Shown: one piece after another, positions 29,904 to 40,208 of the stretch
Position numbering within the stretch: the first letter of the stretch is position 1
Layout of the letters: each line of letters starts with the position of its first letter
The notes under the pieces: generated by a model
The model's database searches: none
What the model was told of the DNA's origin: nothing
The model's input: only the letters and a program-made list of their open reading frames with translations
Translations under genes and position numbers: made by a program
NCBI RefSeq assembly: GCF_007858285.1
Contig: NZ_VFIL01000003.1
Location: 62,001-126,000, forward strand
DNA: 64,000 nucleotides
Origin: Pseudomonas brenneri
GTDB taxonomy: Bacteria; Pseudomonadota; Gammaproteobacteria; Pseudomonadales; Pseudomonadaceae
Direction of reading: 5' to 3'

Positions 29904-30998
29904 TTGAGACGTAAAATTGTATTGCTGCTGGAGATCGGTCTGGTCCTGGTGGGTTTGCTGCTGGGCTTTTCGGCCTGGAAGCTGGACTCGGCCTTGAAGC
30001 AGCCACTGAATCTGTCCCAGGAGCAATTGCTGGATGTAGCGACCGGCGCGACGCCTACGGGCACCTTCAACCGTCTGCAAGCGGATGGTGTACTTGAGGA
30101 TGCCTTTTGGCTGCGTCTGTACTGGCGCTTCAACCTTGATGGCCAGCCGCTGCACAGTGGCGAATACCGCATGACGCCAGGCCTGACGGCCCAGGGGCTG
30201 ATCGGCCTGTGGCAGCGCGGTGAAGTGGTGCAGTACAGCCTGACGCTGGTGGAAGGCTGGAATTTCCGCCAGGTGCGCAGTGCGCTGGCCAAGCACGAAA
30301 AGATCGAGCAGACCCTGTCGGGCTTGAGTGACCGTGAGGTGATGGAGAAGATCGGTCATCCCGACGTGTTCCCGGAAGGGCGGTTCTTCCCTGATACCTA
30401 CCGTTTCGTACGCGGTATGAGCGATGTCGAGTTCCTCAAGAAAGCCTACAACCGCCTGGACGATGTCCTTGAGCAGGAATGGAGCCGACGCGCCCCGGAT
30501 GCGCCCTATACCGATCCCTACCAGGCGCTGATCATGGCATCGCTGGTCGAGAAGGAAACCGGCGTGCCTGAAGAGCGTGGGCAGATTGCCGGGGTGTTTG
30601 TGCGGCGCCTGAAGATCGGCATGCTGCTGCAAACCGATCCCACCGTGATCTACGGCATGGGCGAGCGCTACAACGGCAAGTTGACGCGCGCGCACCTGAA
30701 AGAAGCCACGCCCTATAACACCTACATGATCAGCGGCCTGCCGCCGACGCCGATTGCCATGGTCGGCCGCGAGGCGATCCATGCCGCGTTGAATCCGGTG
30801 CCGGGCAGCAGCCTGTATTTTGTGGCCCGGGGCGATGGCAGCCACATTTTCTCCGATAGCCTGGATGCCCATAATGCGGCGGTGCGCGAGTACCAACTCA
30901 AGCGTCGCGCCGACTATCGCTCCAGCCCTGCGCCGGCCGCACCCGCGACCGTTGAGCCTGTCGCGCCTGACGCTGCGCCCGCGCAAAGCCCGCAATGA
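29904..30998 (+). CDS. mltG: Endolytic murein transglycosylase MltG
   Basis: MltG cleaves nascent glycan strands and helps set their length at the inner membrane. I choose the TTG start that gives MRRKIVLLLEIGLVLVGLLL, a basic end plus one membrane helix; a GTG three codons upstream is possible. That gives 364 residues. The YceG domain holds the catalytic glutamate in ASLVEKETGVPEER, then TDPTVIYGMG and TPYNTYMISGLPPTPI. The C-terminal 25 residues are alanine/proline-rich. Confidence 0.94.
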   Translation: MRRKIVLLLEIGLVLVGLLLGFSAWKLDSALKQPLNLSQEQLLDVATGATPTGTFNRLQADGVLEDAFWLRLYWRFNLDGQPLHSGEYRMTPGLTAQGLIGLWQRGEVVQYSLTLVEGWNFRQVRSALAKHEKIEQTLSGLSDREVMEKIGHPDVFPEGRFFPDTYRFVRGMSDVEFLKKAYNRLDDVLEQEWSRRAPDAPYTDPYQALIMASLVEKETGVPEERGQIAGVFVRRLKIGMLLQTDPTVIYGMGERYNGKLTRAHLKEATPYNTYMISGLPPTPIAMVGREAIHAALNPVPGSSLYFVARGDGSHIFSDSLDAHNAAVREYQLKRRADYRSSPAPAAPATVEPVAPDAAPAQSPQ

Positions 30999-31008
30999 CT
31001 CTGACTAA

Positions 31009-32629
<1,621 letters not shown>

Positions 32630-32694
32630 TATTCTCGGGGCCGACGGATGTCTCGTTGGCCAGACACTTCCTGTGACGCAAGTTGTAACTTCCT

Positions 32695-33477
32695 ATGCTC
32701 GTAGATTCCCATTGCCACCTTGATCGCCTCGACCTCGCCGCTCACAACGGCTCCCTGGATGCAGCGCTCGACGCTGCGCGCCAGCGTGGCGTCGGGCACT
32801 TCCTGTGTATCGGCGTCAGCGCCGAGAATGCCGCCGACGTCAAGGCCCTGGCCGAGCGCTATGCCGATGTCGATTGCTCGGTGGGCATCCACCCCCTGGA
32901 TCTCAAACCCGGCGAAGCCCCGGCCCTTGAGTGGCTGCTGGACGAGCTCAATCACCCACGGGTGGTGGCCATCGGTGAAACAGGCCTGGATTACCATTAC
33001 GAGCCAGAAGCCGCCGACTTGCAGCAGGCCTCGTTCCGCCTGCACCTGCAGGCGGCGCAGCAGACCGGCAAGCCAGTGATCGTACACACCCGTGGCGCCC
33101 GGGCCGACACCCTGGCCTTGCTGCGCGAAGCGGCGCTGCCCCAGGCGGGTGTGTTGCACTGCTTTACCGAAGATTGGGAGATGGCCAAGGCGGCCCTCGA
33201 CCTGGGCTTCTATATTTCCCTGTCGGGCATCGTCACCTTCCGCAACGCCGAGGCCCTGCGCGATGTGGCGCGCCAGGTGCCGGCTGACCGCCTGCTGGTG
33301 GAAACCGACTCGCCTTACCTGGCGCCAATCCCTCATCGTGGCAAGCCGAACCTGCCGGAATATGTGCGGGATGTGGCGGATTACCTGGCAATGTTGCGAG
33401 GGGAGTCGGTGGAGCGTTTTGCCGAGCAGACCACCGAAAACTTCAAGCGTCTGTTCCCGCTGGCGCACGTTGGCTGA
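32695..33477 (+). CDS. TatD family metal-dependent hydrolase
   Basis: A 260-residue TatD/YcfH-type nuclease or deoxyribonuclease. Metal ligands are visible in VDSHCHLDRL (residues 3-12), VGIHPLDL, GETGLDYHY near 93 and ETDSPYLAP near 202. The ATG fits the conserved N-terminus but has no Shine-Dalgarno, which may reflect a deletion between holB and this gene. A minus-strand sRNA terminator lies just downstream. Confidence 0.93.
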   Translation: MLVDSHCHLDRLDLAAHNGSLDAALDAARQRGVGHFLCIGVSAENAADVKALAERYADVDCSVGIHPLDLKPGEAPALEWLLDELNHPRVVAIGETGLDYHYEPEAADLQQASFRLHLQAAQQTGKPVIVHTRGARADTLALLREAALPQAGVLHCFTEDWEMAKAALDLGFYISLSGIVTFRNAEALRDVARQVPADRLLVETDSPYLAPIPHRGKPNLPEYVRDVADYLAMLRGESVERFAEQTTENFKRLFPLAHVG

Positions 33478-33486
33478 ATCCCAGGC

Positions 33487-33613
33487 AAAAAAAACCCGGG
33501 TTCTGGGGGGTGAATCCGGGTTAAGACCATTAGGAGTAAACAAAGGTACGCGGTCCGTTGGTACCCATATCGGTGTGTCACTTGGGGGAGATGTCACACC
33601 GACAGATGAAGTA
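33487..33613 (-). ncRNA. rgsA: RgsA-like small RNA
   Basis: A roughly 127-base minus-strand transcript is predicted. A GATACT -10 element (33620-33625, RpoS-like) is followed by a stem TCGGTGTG / CACACCGA, a second hairpin GGTAC / GTACC, and a terminator AACCCGG / CCGGGTT with eight T. Size, location between tatD and the TetR gene, and hairpin order match RgsA, the RpoS-dependent, Gac-linked sRNA of pseudomonads, from memory. A TGTAAG half-site at 33765 could be a remnant of a GacA element. A 12-codon ORF inside it lacks a ribosome binding site. Confidence 0.72.
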
Positions 33614-33902
33614 TTGATCAGTATCCCGTGCAGTCCAGCCGCATCTGATCGTTTTTTAAACAGATTTGGAATACGTGCGCTTCGCTTGAGTTCTCATTGA
33701 CGGCAATACATTGCGTGAATCAGTGTTTTATTTCTGACCCGTATCGCCTGATTCGTTGGCGTGCTGTAAGTTTAGTGTGTGGGTTGTTCATATAGACGTT
33801 GCCCAACGACCGCCCAGTCGGGATAATCCCTCGCACCGGGTAAAACGTTCCGTCATCGGGGCATCCCACCCTTCCAATACTGACCTCTGCAGACCTCTTT
33901 CT
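33614..33902. other. Intergenic region upstream of rgsA and the TetR gene
   Basis: AT-richer than its surroundings. It holds the rgsA -10 at 33620-33625 on the minus strand and presumably the TetR promoter on the plus strand. I see no gene and no clear TetR dyad. Confidence 0.5.
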
Positions 33903-34556
33903 ATGCACAAAGAACCCCGTAAGGTCCGTGAGTTTCGCCGCCGTGAGCAGGAAATTCTCGACACCGCGCTCAAATTGTTCCTCGAACAGGGTGAAGACAG
34001 CGTCACCGTCGAGATGATTGCGGATGCCGTGGGTATCGGCAAAGGCACCATCTATAAACACTTCAAGTCCAAGGCCGAGATCTATCTGCGCCTGATGCTC
34101 GACTACGAGCGCGACTTGAACGAGTTGCTGCACTCGGCTGATGTCGACAAGGACAAGGAAGCGCTGTCCCGGGCGTACTTCGAGTTTCGCATGCGTGATC
34201 CGCAGCGTTACCGCTTGTTCGACCGCCTGGAAGAGAAAGTGGTCAAGGGCCACCAGGTGCCGGAAATGGTCGAGGAGCTGCACAAGATCCGTGCCTCGAA
34301 CTTCGAACGCCTGACCCTGCTGATCAAGGGGCGGATCAGCGAAGGCAAGCTGGAAGACGTGCCGCCTTATTTCCACTACTGCGCCGCCTGGGCGTTGGTG
34401 CATGGCGCCGTGGCGTTGTACCACTCGCCATTCTGGAGCAACGTGCTGGAAGATCAGGAAGGCTTCTTCCAGTTCCTGATGGACATCGGCGTGCGCATGG
34501 GCAACAAGCGCAAGCACAGCACCGACCTGCCGAACCCCGAGACGCCTGCTACATAA
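33903..34556 (+). CDS. TetR family transcriptional regulator
   Basis: A 217-residue TetR regulator. The DNA-binding domain spans roughly residues 12-58, with the helix-turn-helix segment VEMIADAVGIGKGTIYKHFKSK. The ligand-binding half is helical, with no recognisable ligand signature. I start at the ATG giving MHKEPRKVREFRRRE, since upstream sequence does not resemble a protein. Its homologue sits in the same place in P. aeruginosa, but its ligand and targets cannot be read from here. Confidence 0.9.
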   Translation: MHKEPRKVREFRRREQEILDTALKLFLEQGEDSVTVEMIADAVGIGKGTIYKHFKSKAEIYLRLMLDYERDLNELLHSADVDKDKEALSRAYFEFRMRDPQRYRLFDRLEEKVVKGHQVPEMVEELHKIRASNFERLTLLIKGRISEGKLEDVPPYFHYCAAWALVHGAVALYHSPFWSNVLEDQEGFFQFLMDIGVRMGNKRKHSTDLPNPETPAT

Positions 34557-34632
34557 GGCATTCATCGGCACAATGGTGTGCTGATTTACTGCCGTATGTG
34601 GTAACCCAGGAATATACTCAGGCAAGGACCTT

Positions 34633-34664
34633 GCTAAAATCTGATTTATAAGTCAGGTTTTAGC
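34633..34664 (+). promoter_or_regulatory. Inverted repeat in the moaA upstream region
   Basis: GCTAAAATCTGA and TCAGGTTTTAGC are 12-base arms around an 8-base loop. The single DNA mismatch becomes a U-G wobble in RNA, so a full 12-bp RNA stem can form. A TATACT -10 candidate at 34613 would put it at the start of the moaA leader. It could be a leader hairpin or an operator. Confidence 0.55.
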
Positions 34665-34695
34665 GCGCCCGAATTATCCTCTGCCGGAGTGATCC

Positions 34696-35664
34696 ATGAT
34701 CGTTGATCGTCAAGGCAGGCGTTTTCGCAATTTGCGGATCAGCCTGACCTCAGCCTGCAATTATGCCTGTACCTACTGCGTGCCCAACGGCAAGCGGCTG
34801 GTGGCTGCGCAGGACGAACTCTCGGCTGAGGCCATGGCCCGTGGCGTGGCCTACCTGATCGAGGCGGCCGGTATTGATCGCCTGCGCATTACTGGCGGCG
34901 AGCCGCTGGTCAGTCCCAAGCTCGAAACCTTCATGCAGGCCGTCGGGCAGATGGGCTTGAGCGATATCAGCCTGACCACCAATGGCCAGTTACTGGCGCG
35001 CAAGTTGCCCTTGCTGGTGGATGCCGGAATCCGTCGTATCAATGTGTCCCTCGACACCCTCGATGCGGATGCCTTTCGTGGGATCGCCCGTGGTGGCGAC
35101 TTGGCTACAGTCCTCGATGGCATGGATCAGGCGCGTGCGGCGGGGATCAAGATCAAGGTCAATATGGTGCCGCTGCGCGGGCAGAACCTCGATCAGGTCA
35201 TGCCGCTGCTGGAGTATTGCCTGGCGCGCGGCTATGAGCTACGTTTTATCGAGTTGATGCGCATGGGCCACCTGGCCAGTGACTCCAACGCCTTCCTGCA
35301 ACAATTCGTCAGCCTGCAACAACTGTTGAGCCTGATTGGCGACCATCACGAATACTTGCAGGCCGACGCCCCGGTAGATGCCACTGCCGTGCGCTATGAA
35401 ATTCCCGGCCAGGGCTTTTTCGGCGTGATCGCCAATGAAAGCGTGCCATTTTGCCGAACCTGTTCGCGCCTGCGCCTGTCCTCCACCGGCTGGCTGCACG
35501 GCTGCTTGTCTTCGAGCAACCGCCATTACGTCGGCGACCTGTTGGACAAACCGCGGCACCAGGCTTTGCCTGCGTTGCAGCGCCTGCTGGTCAAGGCCTT
35601 GGGCGACAAACAGGAAGTGGCATTTTCGGGCGGCGCTACGGTGATGAAGATTATTGGTGGCTGA
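34696..35664 (+). CDS. moaA: GTP 3',8-cyclase (MoaA-type radical SAM enzyme)
   Basis: MoaA performs the first step of molybdenum cofactor synthesis, converting GTP to the 3',8-cyclo intermediate. The 322-residue protein has the radical SAM CxxxCxxC cluster in TSACNYACTYC, the ITGGEPLV motif near 72, a C-terminal second cluster in FCRTCSRLRLSSTGWLHGC, and the required terminal Gly-Gly. It stands apart from other moa genes, like the second moaA copy seen in some pseudomonads. Its product could feed the molybdenum hydroxylase at 11.9 kb. Confidence 0.93.
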   Translation: MIVDRQGRRFRNLRISLTSACNYACTYCVPNGKRLVAAQDELSAEAMARGVAYLIEAAGIDRLRITGGEPLVSPKLETFMQAVGQMGLSDISLTTNGQLLARKLPLLVDAGIRRINVSLDTLDADAFRGIARGGDLATVLDGMDQARAAGIKIKVNMVPLRGQNLDQVMPLLEYCLARGYELRFIELMRMGHLASDSNAFLQQFVSLQQLLSLIGDHHEYLQADAPVDATAVRYEIPGQGFFGVIANESVPFCRTCSRLRLSSTGWLHGCLSSSNRHYVGDLLDKPRHQALPALQRLLVKALGDKQEVAFSGGATVMKIIGG

Positions 35665-35758
35665 CGCCAAGCTATAGGCGTGCAGCTGCTTCTATGGCCC
35701 AAAATCTGCATCTCGTGCCCATTCGCCGGTTTTCCGTCACCGGCTTCTGGAGGATAGG

Positions 35759-36364
35759 ATGCGTAGTCTGGTTTTGTTGCTGGCGTCGTTCGCGCTGGGT
35801 GGCTGCATGACAGTCAGCGATATGGCCGAAGGCACTCGCTATCAGATGAGCGATGCCGGTTTGCTGGATCATAGCGACACCCGTCGTTCCAACTCGGTTC
35901 GCATACAGCCCGATTCCTTTGTGTTTATCGCCCAGGGCGCATTCACGCCGCCGGGCAGTGCCTATCCGCGTCCCAATGTGGTGGCCGAAGAAGCCTTCAA
36001 CGGTTTTATCGAATACTTCCCCATGGTCCGCCGCGCCCGTGCCCCGGAAGGCCTGGAGCAAGCCATGGCCGAGGCCCGTGAAGTCGGGGCGCATTACCTG
36101 TTGTACACGCGGTTCGCCAAGGCCGATGATCGCATTGGCAATGCCGATGAGTGGGCGGATCAGGAGGCCCTTGATCGGCTGGGAGTGGACAGCGGGGTTA
36201 TCCAGATCATGTTGATCGAGACCAGCACCCAGTATTTGATCGATACTGCACGGATTCGCAGTCGTGGCGGTTTACTGACGTTCCACGACAATAAGCCCGA
36301 GGATCTGCTTGGCCCACCGTTGCGGCAGTACGCCCGCACCTTGCTGGGCATGAGCGACCAGTAA
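35759..36364 (+). CDS. DUF4823 family lipoprotein
   Basis: A 201-residue predicted lipoprotein: signal peptide MRSLVLLLASFALGGC with the lipobox cysteine at residue 16. The mature part resembles the DUF4823 family found in pseudomonads, of unknown function, with a C-terminal YLIDTARIRSRGG segment. GGAGGATAG precedes the ATG. It precedes the DUF1285 gene by 16 bases, so the two are probably cotranscribed. Confidence 0.85.
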   Translation: MRSLVLLLASFALGGCMTVSDMAEGTRYQMSDAGLLDHSDTRRSNSVRIQPDSFVFIAQGAFTPPGSAYPRPNVVAEEAFNGFIEYFPMVRRARAPEGLEQAMAEAREVGAHYLLYTRFAKADDRIGNADEWADQEALDRLGVDSGVIQIMLIETSTQYLIDTARIRSRGGLLTFHDNKPEDLLGPPLRQYARTLLGMSDQ

Positions 36365-36380
36365 TTCAAAGGAGAACAGC

Positions 36381-36947
36381 ATGACGGGTTCGGCCAAGGC
36401 CAATGATTTGTTGGCACAGTTGCCCAAGGGCAAGGGACCGGCACCGGTTCACCTGTGGAACCCGGATTTCTGTGGTGATATCGACATGCGCATCGCCCGT
36501 GATGGCACTTGGTATTACCTGGGCACGCCTATCGGGCGCAAACCGATGGTCAAGCTGTTCTCCAATATCATCCGCCGCGATGGCGATGATTACTTCTTGA
36601 TCACGCCGGTGGAAAAGGTCGGGATCAAGGTGGATGACGCGCCCTTTGTGGCGGTGATGCTGGAGGTCGAAGGGCAGGGGGAGAGCCAGCTGCTGCGGTT
36701 TACTTCCAATGTCGATGATCCGATCGAGGCCGGCCCGGCGCATCCGCTGCGGGTGGTGATCGACGCACACACCCAGGAGCCTTCGCCCTACGTGCTGGTG
36801 CGCAACAACCTTGAGGCGCTGGTCCATCGCAACGTGTTCTACCAGTTGGTGGAGCTGGCGGTGACGCGCCTGATCGACGGCCAGCGTTGGCTGGGGGTTT
36901 GGAGTGGCGGGGTGTTCTTCCCGATCGGCCTGGAACCCGAGGGCTGA
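36381..36947 (+). CDS. DUF1285 domain protein
   Basis: A 188-residue protein of the DUF1285 family, which has a two-domain beta-rich fold. The family's WNPDFCGDIDMRI segment is near residue 28 and the VLVRNNLEALVHRNVFYQL segment is near 140. There is no signal peptide, so it is cytoplasmic. AAAGGAGAA precedes the ATG. The function is unknown; members occur as single-copy genes in proteobacteria. Confidence 0.88.
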   Translation: MTGSAKANDLLAQLPKGKGPAPVHLWNPDFCGDIDMRIARDGTWYYLGTPIGRKPMVKLFSNIIRRDGDDYFLITPVEKVGIKVDDAPFVAVMLEVEGQGESQLLRFTSNVDDPIEAGPAHPLRVVIDAHTQEPSPYVLVRNNLEALVHRNVFYQLVELAVTRLIDGQRWLGVWSGGVFFPIGLEPEG

Positions 36948-36973
36948 TCCCGGCTATAGGGTTGAACGACACA

Positions 36974-37001
36974 CCGCCATCTCTGGCAAGCCGACTCCTA
37001 C
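36974..37001 (-). repeat. Degenerate REP element
   Basis: Read on the minus strand it is GTAGGAGTCGGCTTGCCAGA followed by GATGG. It is a mutated copy of the GTAGGAGCTGGCTTGCC family, between convergent genes. Confidence 0.55.
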
Positions 37002-37035
37002 ATTGGTTTGGAGTGTGCGTCTGTCGGTTGATGGC

Positions 37036-37374
37036 TCAAGGCTGCTTCGGCGCACCGGGCAGGTTGTCATCGTTGCCGCTTGGGGTGGCATTCTTGCCTG
37101 GGCCGATCTTGCCGTTCTCGACATCGGTGCCCAGGCCCTGACGGTTGCCGTCATTACCCTGGGTGCGAGGGTCGGCGCCGTCCTGGATGATGGCACCGCC
37201 ATTGGTGTCCAGGCCGGTGCCCATGGAATTCTTGGTTTCTTCGGTTGCCGGGTTGGGTGGGCTGCCAATCGGGTCGGTCTTGCCGGTGGAGTGGTCGGAT
37301 GCGGCAAAGCTGCCAAGCGAAAACGCAGACAGCAAACCGGTGAGGGCAAGGGCAGTCATTTTGCGAGTATTCAT
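37036..37374 (-). CDS. Small secreted low-complexity protein
   Basis: A 112-residue protein with a clear signal peptide (MNTRKMTALALTGLLSAFSLGSFAA) and a mature part of about 87 residues rich in Gly, Asn, Asp, Pro and Thr. There are repeated N/D-G units (TNGGAI, GNDGN, SGNDDN), no cysteine and almost no hydrophobic residues. It is probably unfolded and periplasmic or secreted. I do not recognise a family function. It has a purine-rich GGAGGCTCC upstream. Confidence 0.8.
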   Translation of the reverse strand: MNTRKMTALALTGLLSAFSLGSFAASDHSTGKTDPIGSPPNPATEETKNSMGTGLDTNGGAIIQDGADPRTQGNDGNRQGLGTDVENGKIGPGKNATPSGNDDNLPGAPKQP

Positions 37375-37459
37375 GGTGGAGCCTCCATAGAAATAAGGTC
37401 CTTACCTTCTATTGGTCAGCCCATCTTTGTGGTTGGTGCCTGGGGCGCGACGAACGGTG

Positions 37460-38668
37460 TCAGGTCACCTGTAGGATTTTGTTTTGCGAAACCCGGCGCC
37501 AGATCAGGCGCGCCACCGTGATCAACCAATTGAGCAGGGCGATCCCCAGGACACTGGCCAGCAGGGCCGGCATGCCTTGCTCGACGATCAGCTTGCCTGC
37601 CAGCAGCGGAAACCCGAACACGCCGATAAAGTACGACAGGCTGAATAACAGCAAGGCCTGGGGCATGCTGGCGCTCGGTGCTTCGTTGGCGGCCAGGCCG
37701 TTGATCACCGAATAGGTCAGGCCGTAACCCACCCCCAAGGTCATGGCCGCCAGCAAGTAGCTGAAGCTGTCATGTACGCCGACGCTGAACATCAGGATCG
37801 ACACCACCATCAATCCGGACAATACACAGGCCGACCAATAGGCATCGCGCCTGACCACCACGCTGGCAATCAGCAAGCGACTGGTAATGGCTGCCCCCAT
37901 GAAGCCAAGAAAGAACCACGAATAATCCAGCCCACGGCTTGCCGCATAACTGGTCTGGAAACTCGACAGCCCACCAAATACGCAGCCGCCCAGGCCCACC
38001 ATGATGATTGCGAATACCGCCTTGGACCCGAGTACCTGCCGGGTGCTGGCCCAGGAGATTTTCGAGACGGTGCCGGCGCCCAGCAGGTTGGGTTGCCGCT
38101 TGAAATGGCTGCCCAGGCGCCAGAAGATCAGCACGCCCGCCAGGCTGGCGAGGGCTGCGATGTAGAACGCGGTTTCAAGGGGCAGGCCCAAGGCGCTGGC
38201 CACTCGCCCCAGCAAGGGACCTGAACCGATCCCGGTCATCATGCTGCCCGACAGCCAGGCAAAATACTTGGCCCTTTGGCTGGGCTCCACCAGCATCGCC
38301 ACAATGATCGGGCCCAGGGTATAGAACACGCCCCAGCCCAGCCCGAGTGCCAGGCCGAACAGCATCAGGCCCTGGCCAAAGCCCGGCGTCAGGGCAAAAC
38401 CCAGGCAGGCCGTCACCAACAGCATCCCCAGGCAGGCAATCGAGCGCGCGGCACCCAGGGCATCGGCCAGGTGCCCGGACGCCATTACCGCGATAAACGT
38501 ACTGAGCATTGCCATGGCGATCACGCTACCGGCGTCGTGCTCGTTGCCGTCTCTGGAGTCGATCAGCAGCGACAATAAAAACGTCGAGCCATACGACAGT
38601 GATAACAGGTAGCTGGCAAGGCAGAGCAGGGCGAAGAGTTTTCCGTCAACCGAAGCAGTGGGGCGCAT
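37460..38668 (-). CDS. MFS transporter
   Basis: A 402-residue major facilitator with 12 hydrophobic segments. I start at the ATG giving MRPTASVDGKLFALL; a TTG two codons upstream is possible. The loop after helix 2 has SGHLADALGAARS, a variant of the MFS GxxxDRxGR motif lacking the usual Arg-Arg. It resembles Pseudomonas drug or metabolite exporters without a defined substrate. It is divergent from the GNAT gene. Confidence 0.88.
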   Translation of the reverse strand: MRPTASVDGKLFALLCLASYLLSLSYGSTFLLSLLIDSRDGNEHDAGSVIAMAMLSTFIAVMASGHLADALGAARSIACLGMLLVTACLGFALTPGFGQGLMLFGLALGLGWGVFYTLGPIIVAMLVEPSQRAKYFAWLSGSMMTGIGSGPLLGRVASALGLPLETAFYIAALASLAGVLIFWRLGSHFKRQPNLLGAGTVSKISWASTRQVLGSKAVFAIIMVGLGGCVFGGLSSFQTSYAASRGLDYSWFFLGFMGAAITSRLLIASVVVRRDAYWSACVLSGLMVVSILMFSVGVHDSFSYLLAAMTLGVGYGLTYSVINGLAANEAPSASMPQALLLFSLSYFIGVFGFPLLAGKLIVEQGMPALLASVLGIALLNWLITVARLIWRRVSQNKILQVT

Positions 38669-38852
38669 GGGCAAGCCTGGGAGTCTGTTGGATTTATGAC
38701 GGACTTTTTACCACGCACCACCGTGTGGTTTGTTCTGTGGTTACTGGTGCCAGCATTGCTGGGCAGCGGAGTAACCGCGTGCATAAAACCCTGCAAGCGG
38801 TCATCAAAGCACCTTAGTATGTGTCCTTTATTTTTTAGCCGCAGGCCTGTTC

Positions 38853-39332
38853 ATGACCATCGAGATTCGTCCCGCCGTGCCCAGCGATGCTGCGCAGATC
38901 CTGACCTTCATCACGGAGCTGGCCGAGTACGAAAAAGCCCGCCACGAAGTGATCGCCAGCGTGGTGGATATCGAGCGCAGCCTGTTCAGTGAAGGCGCTA
39001 CCGCCCATGGCCTGATCTGCCTGCGTGATGGCTTGCCGATCGGTTTTGCGGTGTTCTTCTTCAGCTATTCCACTTGGCTTGGCAGCAACTGCCTGTACCT
39101 GGAAGACCTGTACATCAACCCGGAACAGCGTGGCGGCGGGGCGGGCAAGAAATTGCTGCGCCACCTGGCGAAGATTGCCTACGACAATGGCTGTGGGCGC
39201 TTCGAATGGAGCGTGCTGGACTGGAACGAGCCGGCCATTGCGTTCTACAAATCCATCGGTGCCCAGCCCCAGGAAGAATGGGTGCGCTACCGCATGGAAG
39301 GCGATGCGTTGCGTGAGTTTGCCCAGGGCTGA
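38853..39332 (+). CDS. GNAT family N-acetyltransferase
   Basis: A 159-residue GNAT acetyltransferase with acetyl-CoA-binding segment LEDLYINPEQRGGGAGKKLL near residues 72-92 and FEWSVLDWNEPAIAFYKSIGA near 115. The pattern matches the spermidine/spermine N-acetyltransferase-like group (LYxEDL..P..RG.G.G), so an amine substrate is possible but unproven. It stands alone between MFS and IclR genes. Confidence 0.9.
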   Translation: MTIEIRPAVPSDAAQILTFITELAEYEKARHEVIASVVDIERSLFSEGATAHGLICLRDGLPIGFAVFFFSYSTWLGSNCLYLEDLYINPEQRGGGAGKKLLRHLAKIAYDNGCGRFEWSVLDWNEPAIAFYKSIGAQPQEEWVRYRMEGDALREFAQG

Positions 39333-39404
39333 GATCGGTCCTGTCTTGAGGCCTGGCATTTGCCATAATGGCCGCCGCTTTCGTACGACACATAGGCTCC
39401 CGAC

Positions 39405-40208
39405 ATGCAGGAAAACGCCCCAACGCCCGTCAAAGATCCTGCCCCCACGGGCACCCAGACTCTGCTGCGCGGCCTGGGCGTGGTGCAGGCGGTGGCTAGC
39501 GGTGCGCGGGATCTCAAGGAGATTGCCCGGCGCATTGGCACCACCCGCAGCACCACGCACCGCCTGGCCAGTTGCCTGGTGGACGAGCGCTACCTGCGGG
39601 TGGTGCCACAAGTCGGCTATCTGTTGGGGCCGAAGTTGATCGAGTTGGGCTTCCAGGCGCGGGAAGAATTGCCGCTGGTGACGCTGGCGATGCCTTATCT
39701 GGATGAGTTGTCGGCGCTGACCGGCGACACCATCCACCTGGCGATCCGTGAATACGACGATGTGCTGTACCTGCACAAGAACCCTGGGCGCAATGGCCCG
39801 GAGATGCGCTCGCGGGTCGGCCACCGCATGCCCCTGGCACGCACCGGGATCGGCAAGGCCTTGTTGCTCGATGACACGCAAGAGGAATGGCAGCGCCTGT
39901 ATCAGGCCAGCTTGCCGGTAGGCGGGAAAAACCTGCACTGGCCGCAGCACCCGGAACAATCCTGGGAGCAGTTCGAGCAACGCATGCGCGACTATGTCGC
40001 GGGCGGCTATGCGTTCGACCTGGAAGACAACGAACCGTCGATCCGCTGCGTGGCCGCACCCGTGCGCGATGCCAGCCGGCGGATTGTCGCCGGCATCAGC
40101 ATCGCCAGTACGCTGCCCTACATGCCGCTGGAAAAAATGGCCGAGCTGATCCCTGTGGTCAAACAGGTCGCAGCTCGGCTGTCAGCGGAGTTGGGGGCGA
40201 AGGCCTGA
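39405..40208 (+). CDS. IclR family transcriptional regulator
   Basis: A 267-residue IclR regulator with a winged helix-turn-helix at about 20-75 (LKEIARRIGTTRSTTHRLASC) and an effector domain with RVGHRMPLARTGIGKALL. IclR proteins usually control adjacent catabolic genes; here the neighbours are a GNAT gene and the convergent alcohol dehydrogenase, so no target is obvious. The stop abuts the dehydrogenase stop with no spacer. Confidence 0.9.
   Translation: MQENAPTPVKDPAPTGTQTLLRGLGVVQAVASGARDLKEIARRIGTTRSTTHRLASCLVDERYLRVVPQVGYLLGPKLIELGFQAREELPLVTLAMPYLDELSALTGDTIHLAIREYDDVLYLHKNPGRNGPEMRSRVGHRMPLARTGIGKALLLDDTQEEWQRLYQASLPVGGKNLHWPQHPEQSWEQFEQRMRDYVAGGYAFDLEDNEPSIRCVAAPVRDASRRIVAGISIASTLPYMPLEKMAELIPVVKQVAARLSAELGAKA

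Noticed and set aside
33530-33568. A 12-codon minus-strand open frame (MGTNGPRTFVYS) inside the RgsA-like RNA
   Set aside because: No ribosome binding site, and its bases form the second hairpin of the RNA; could be a peptide only if ribosome profiling shows it.
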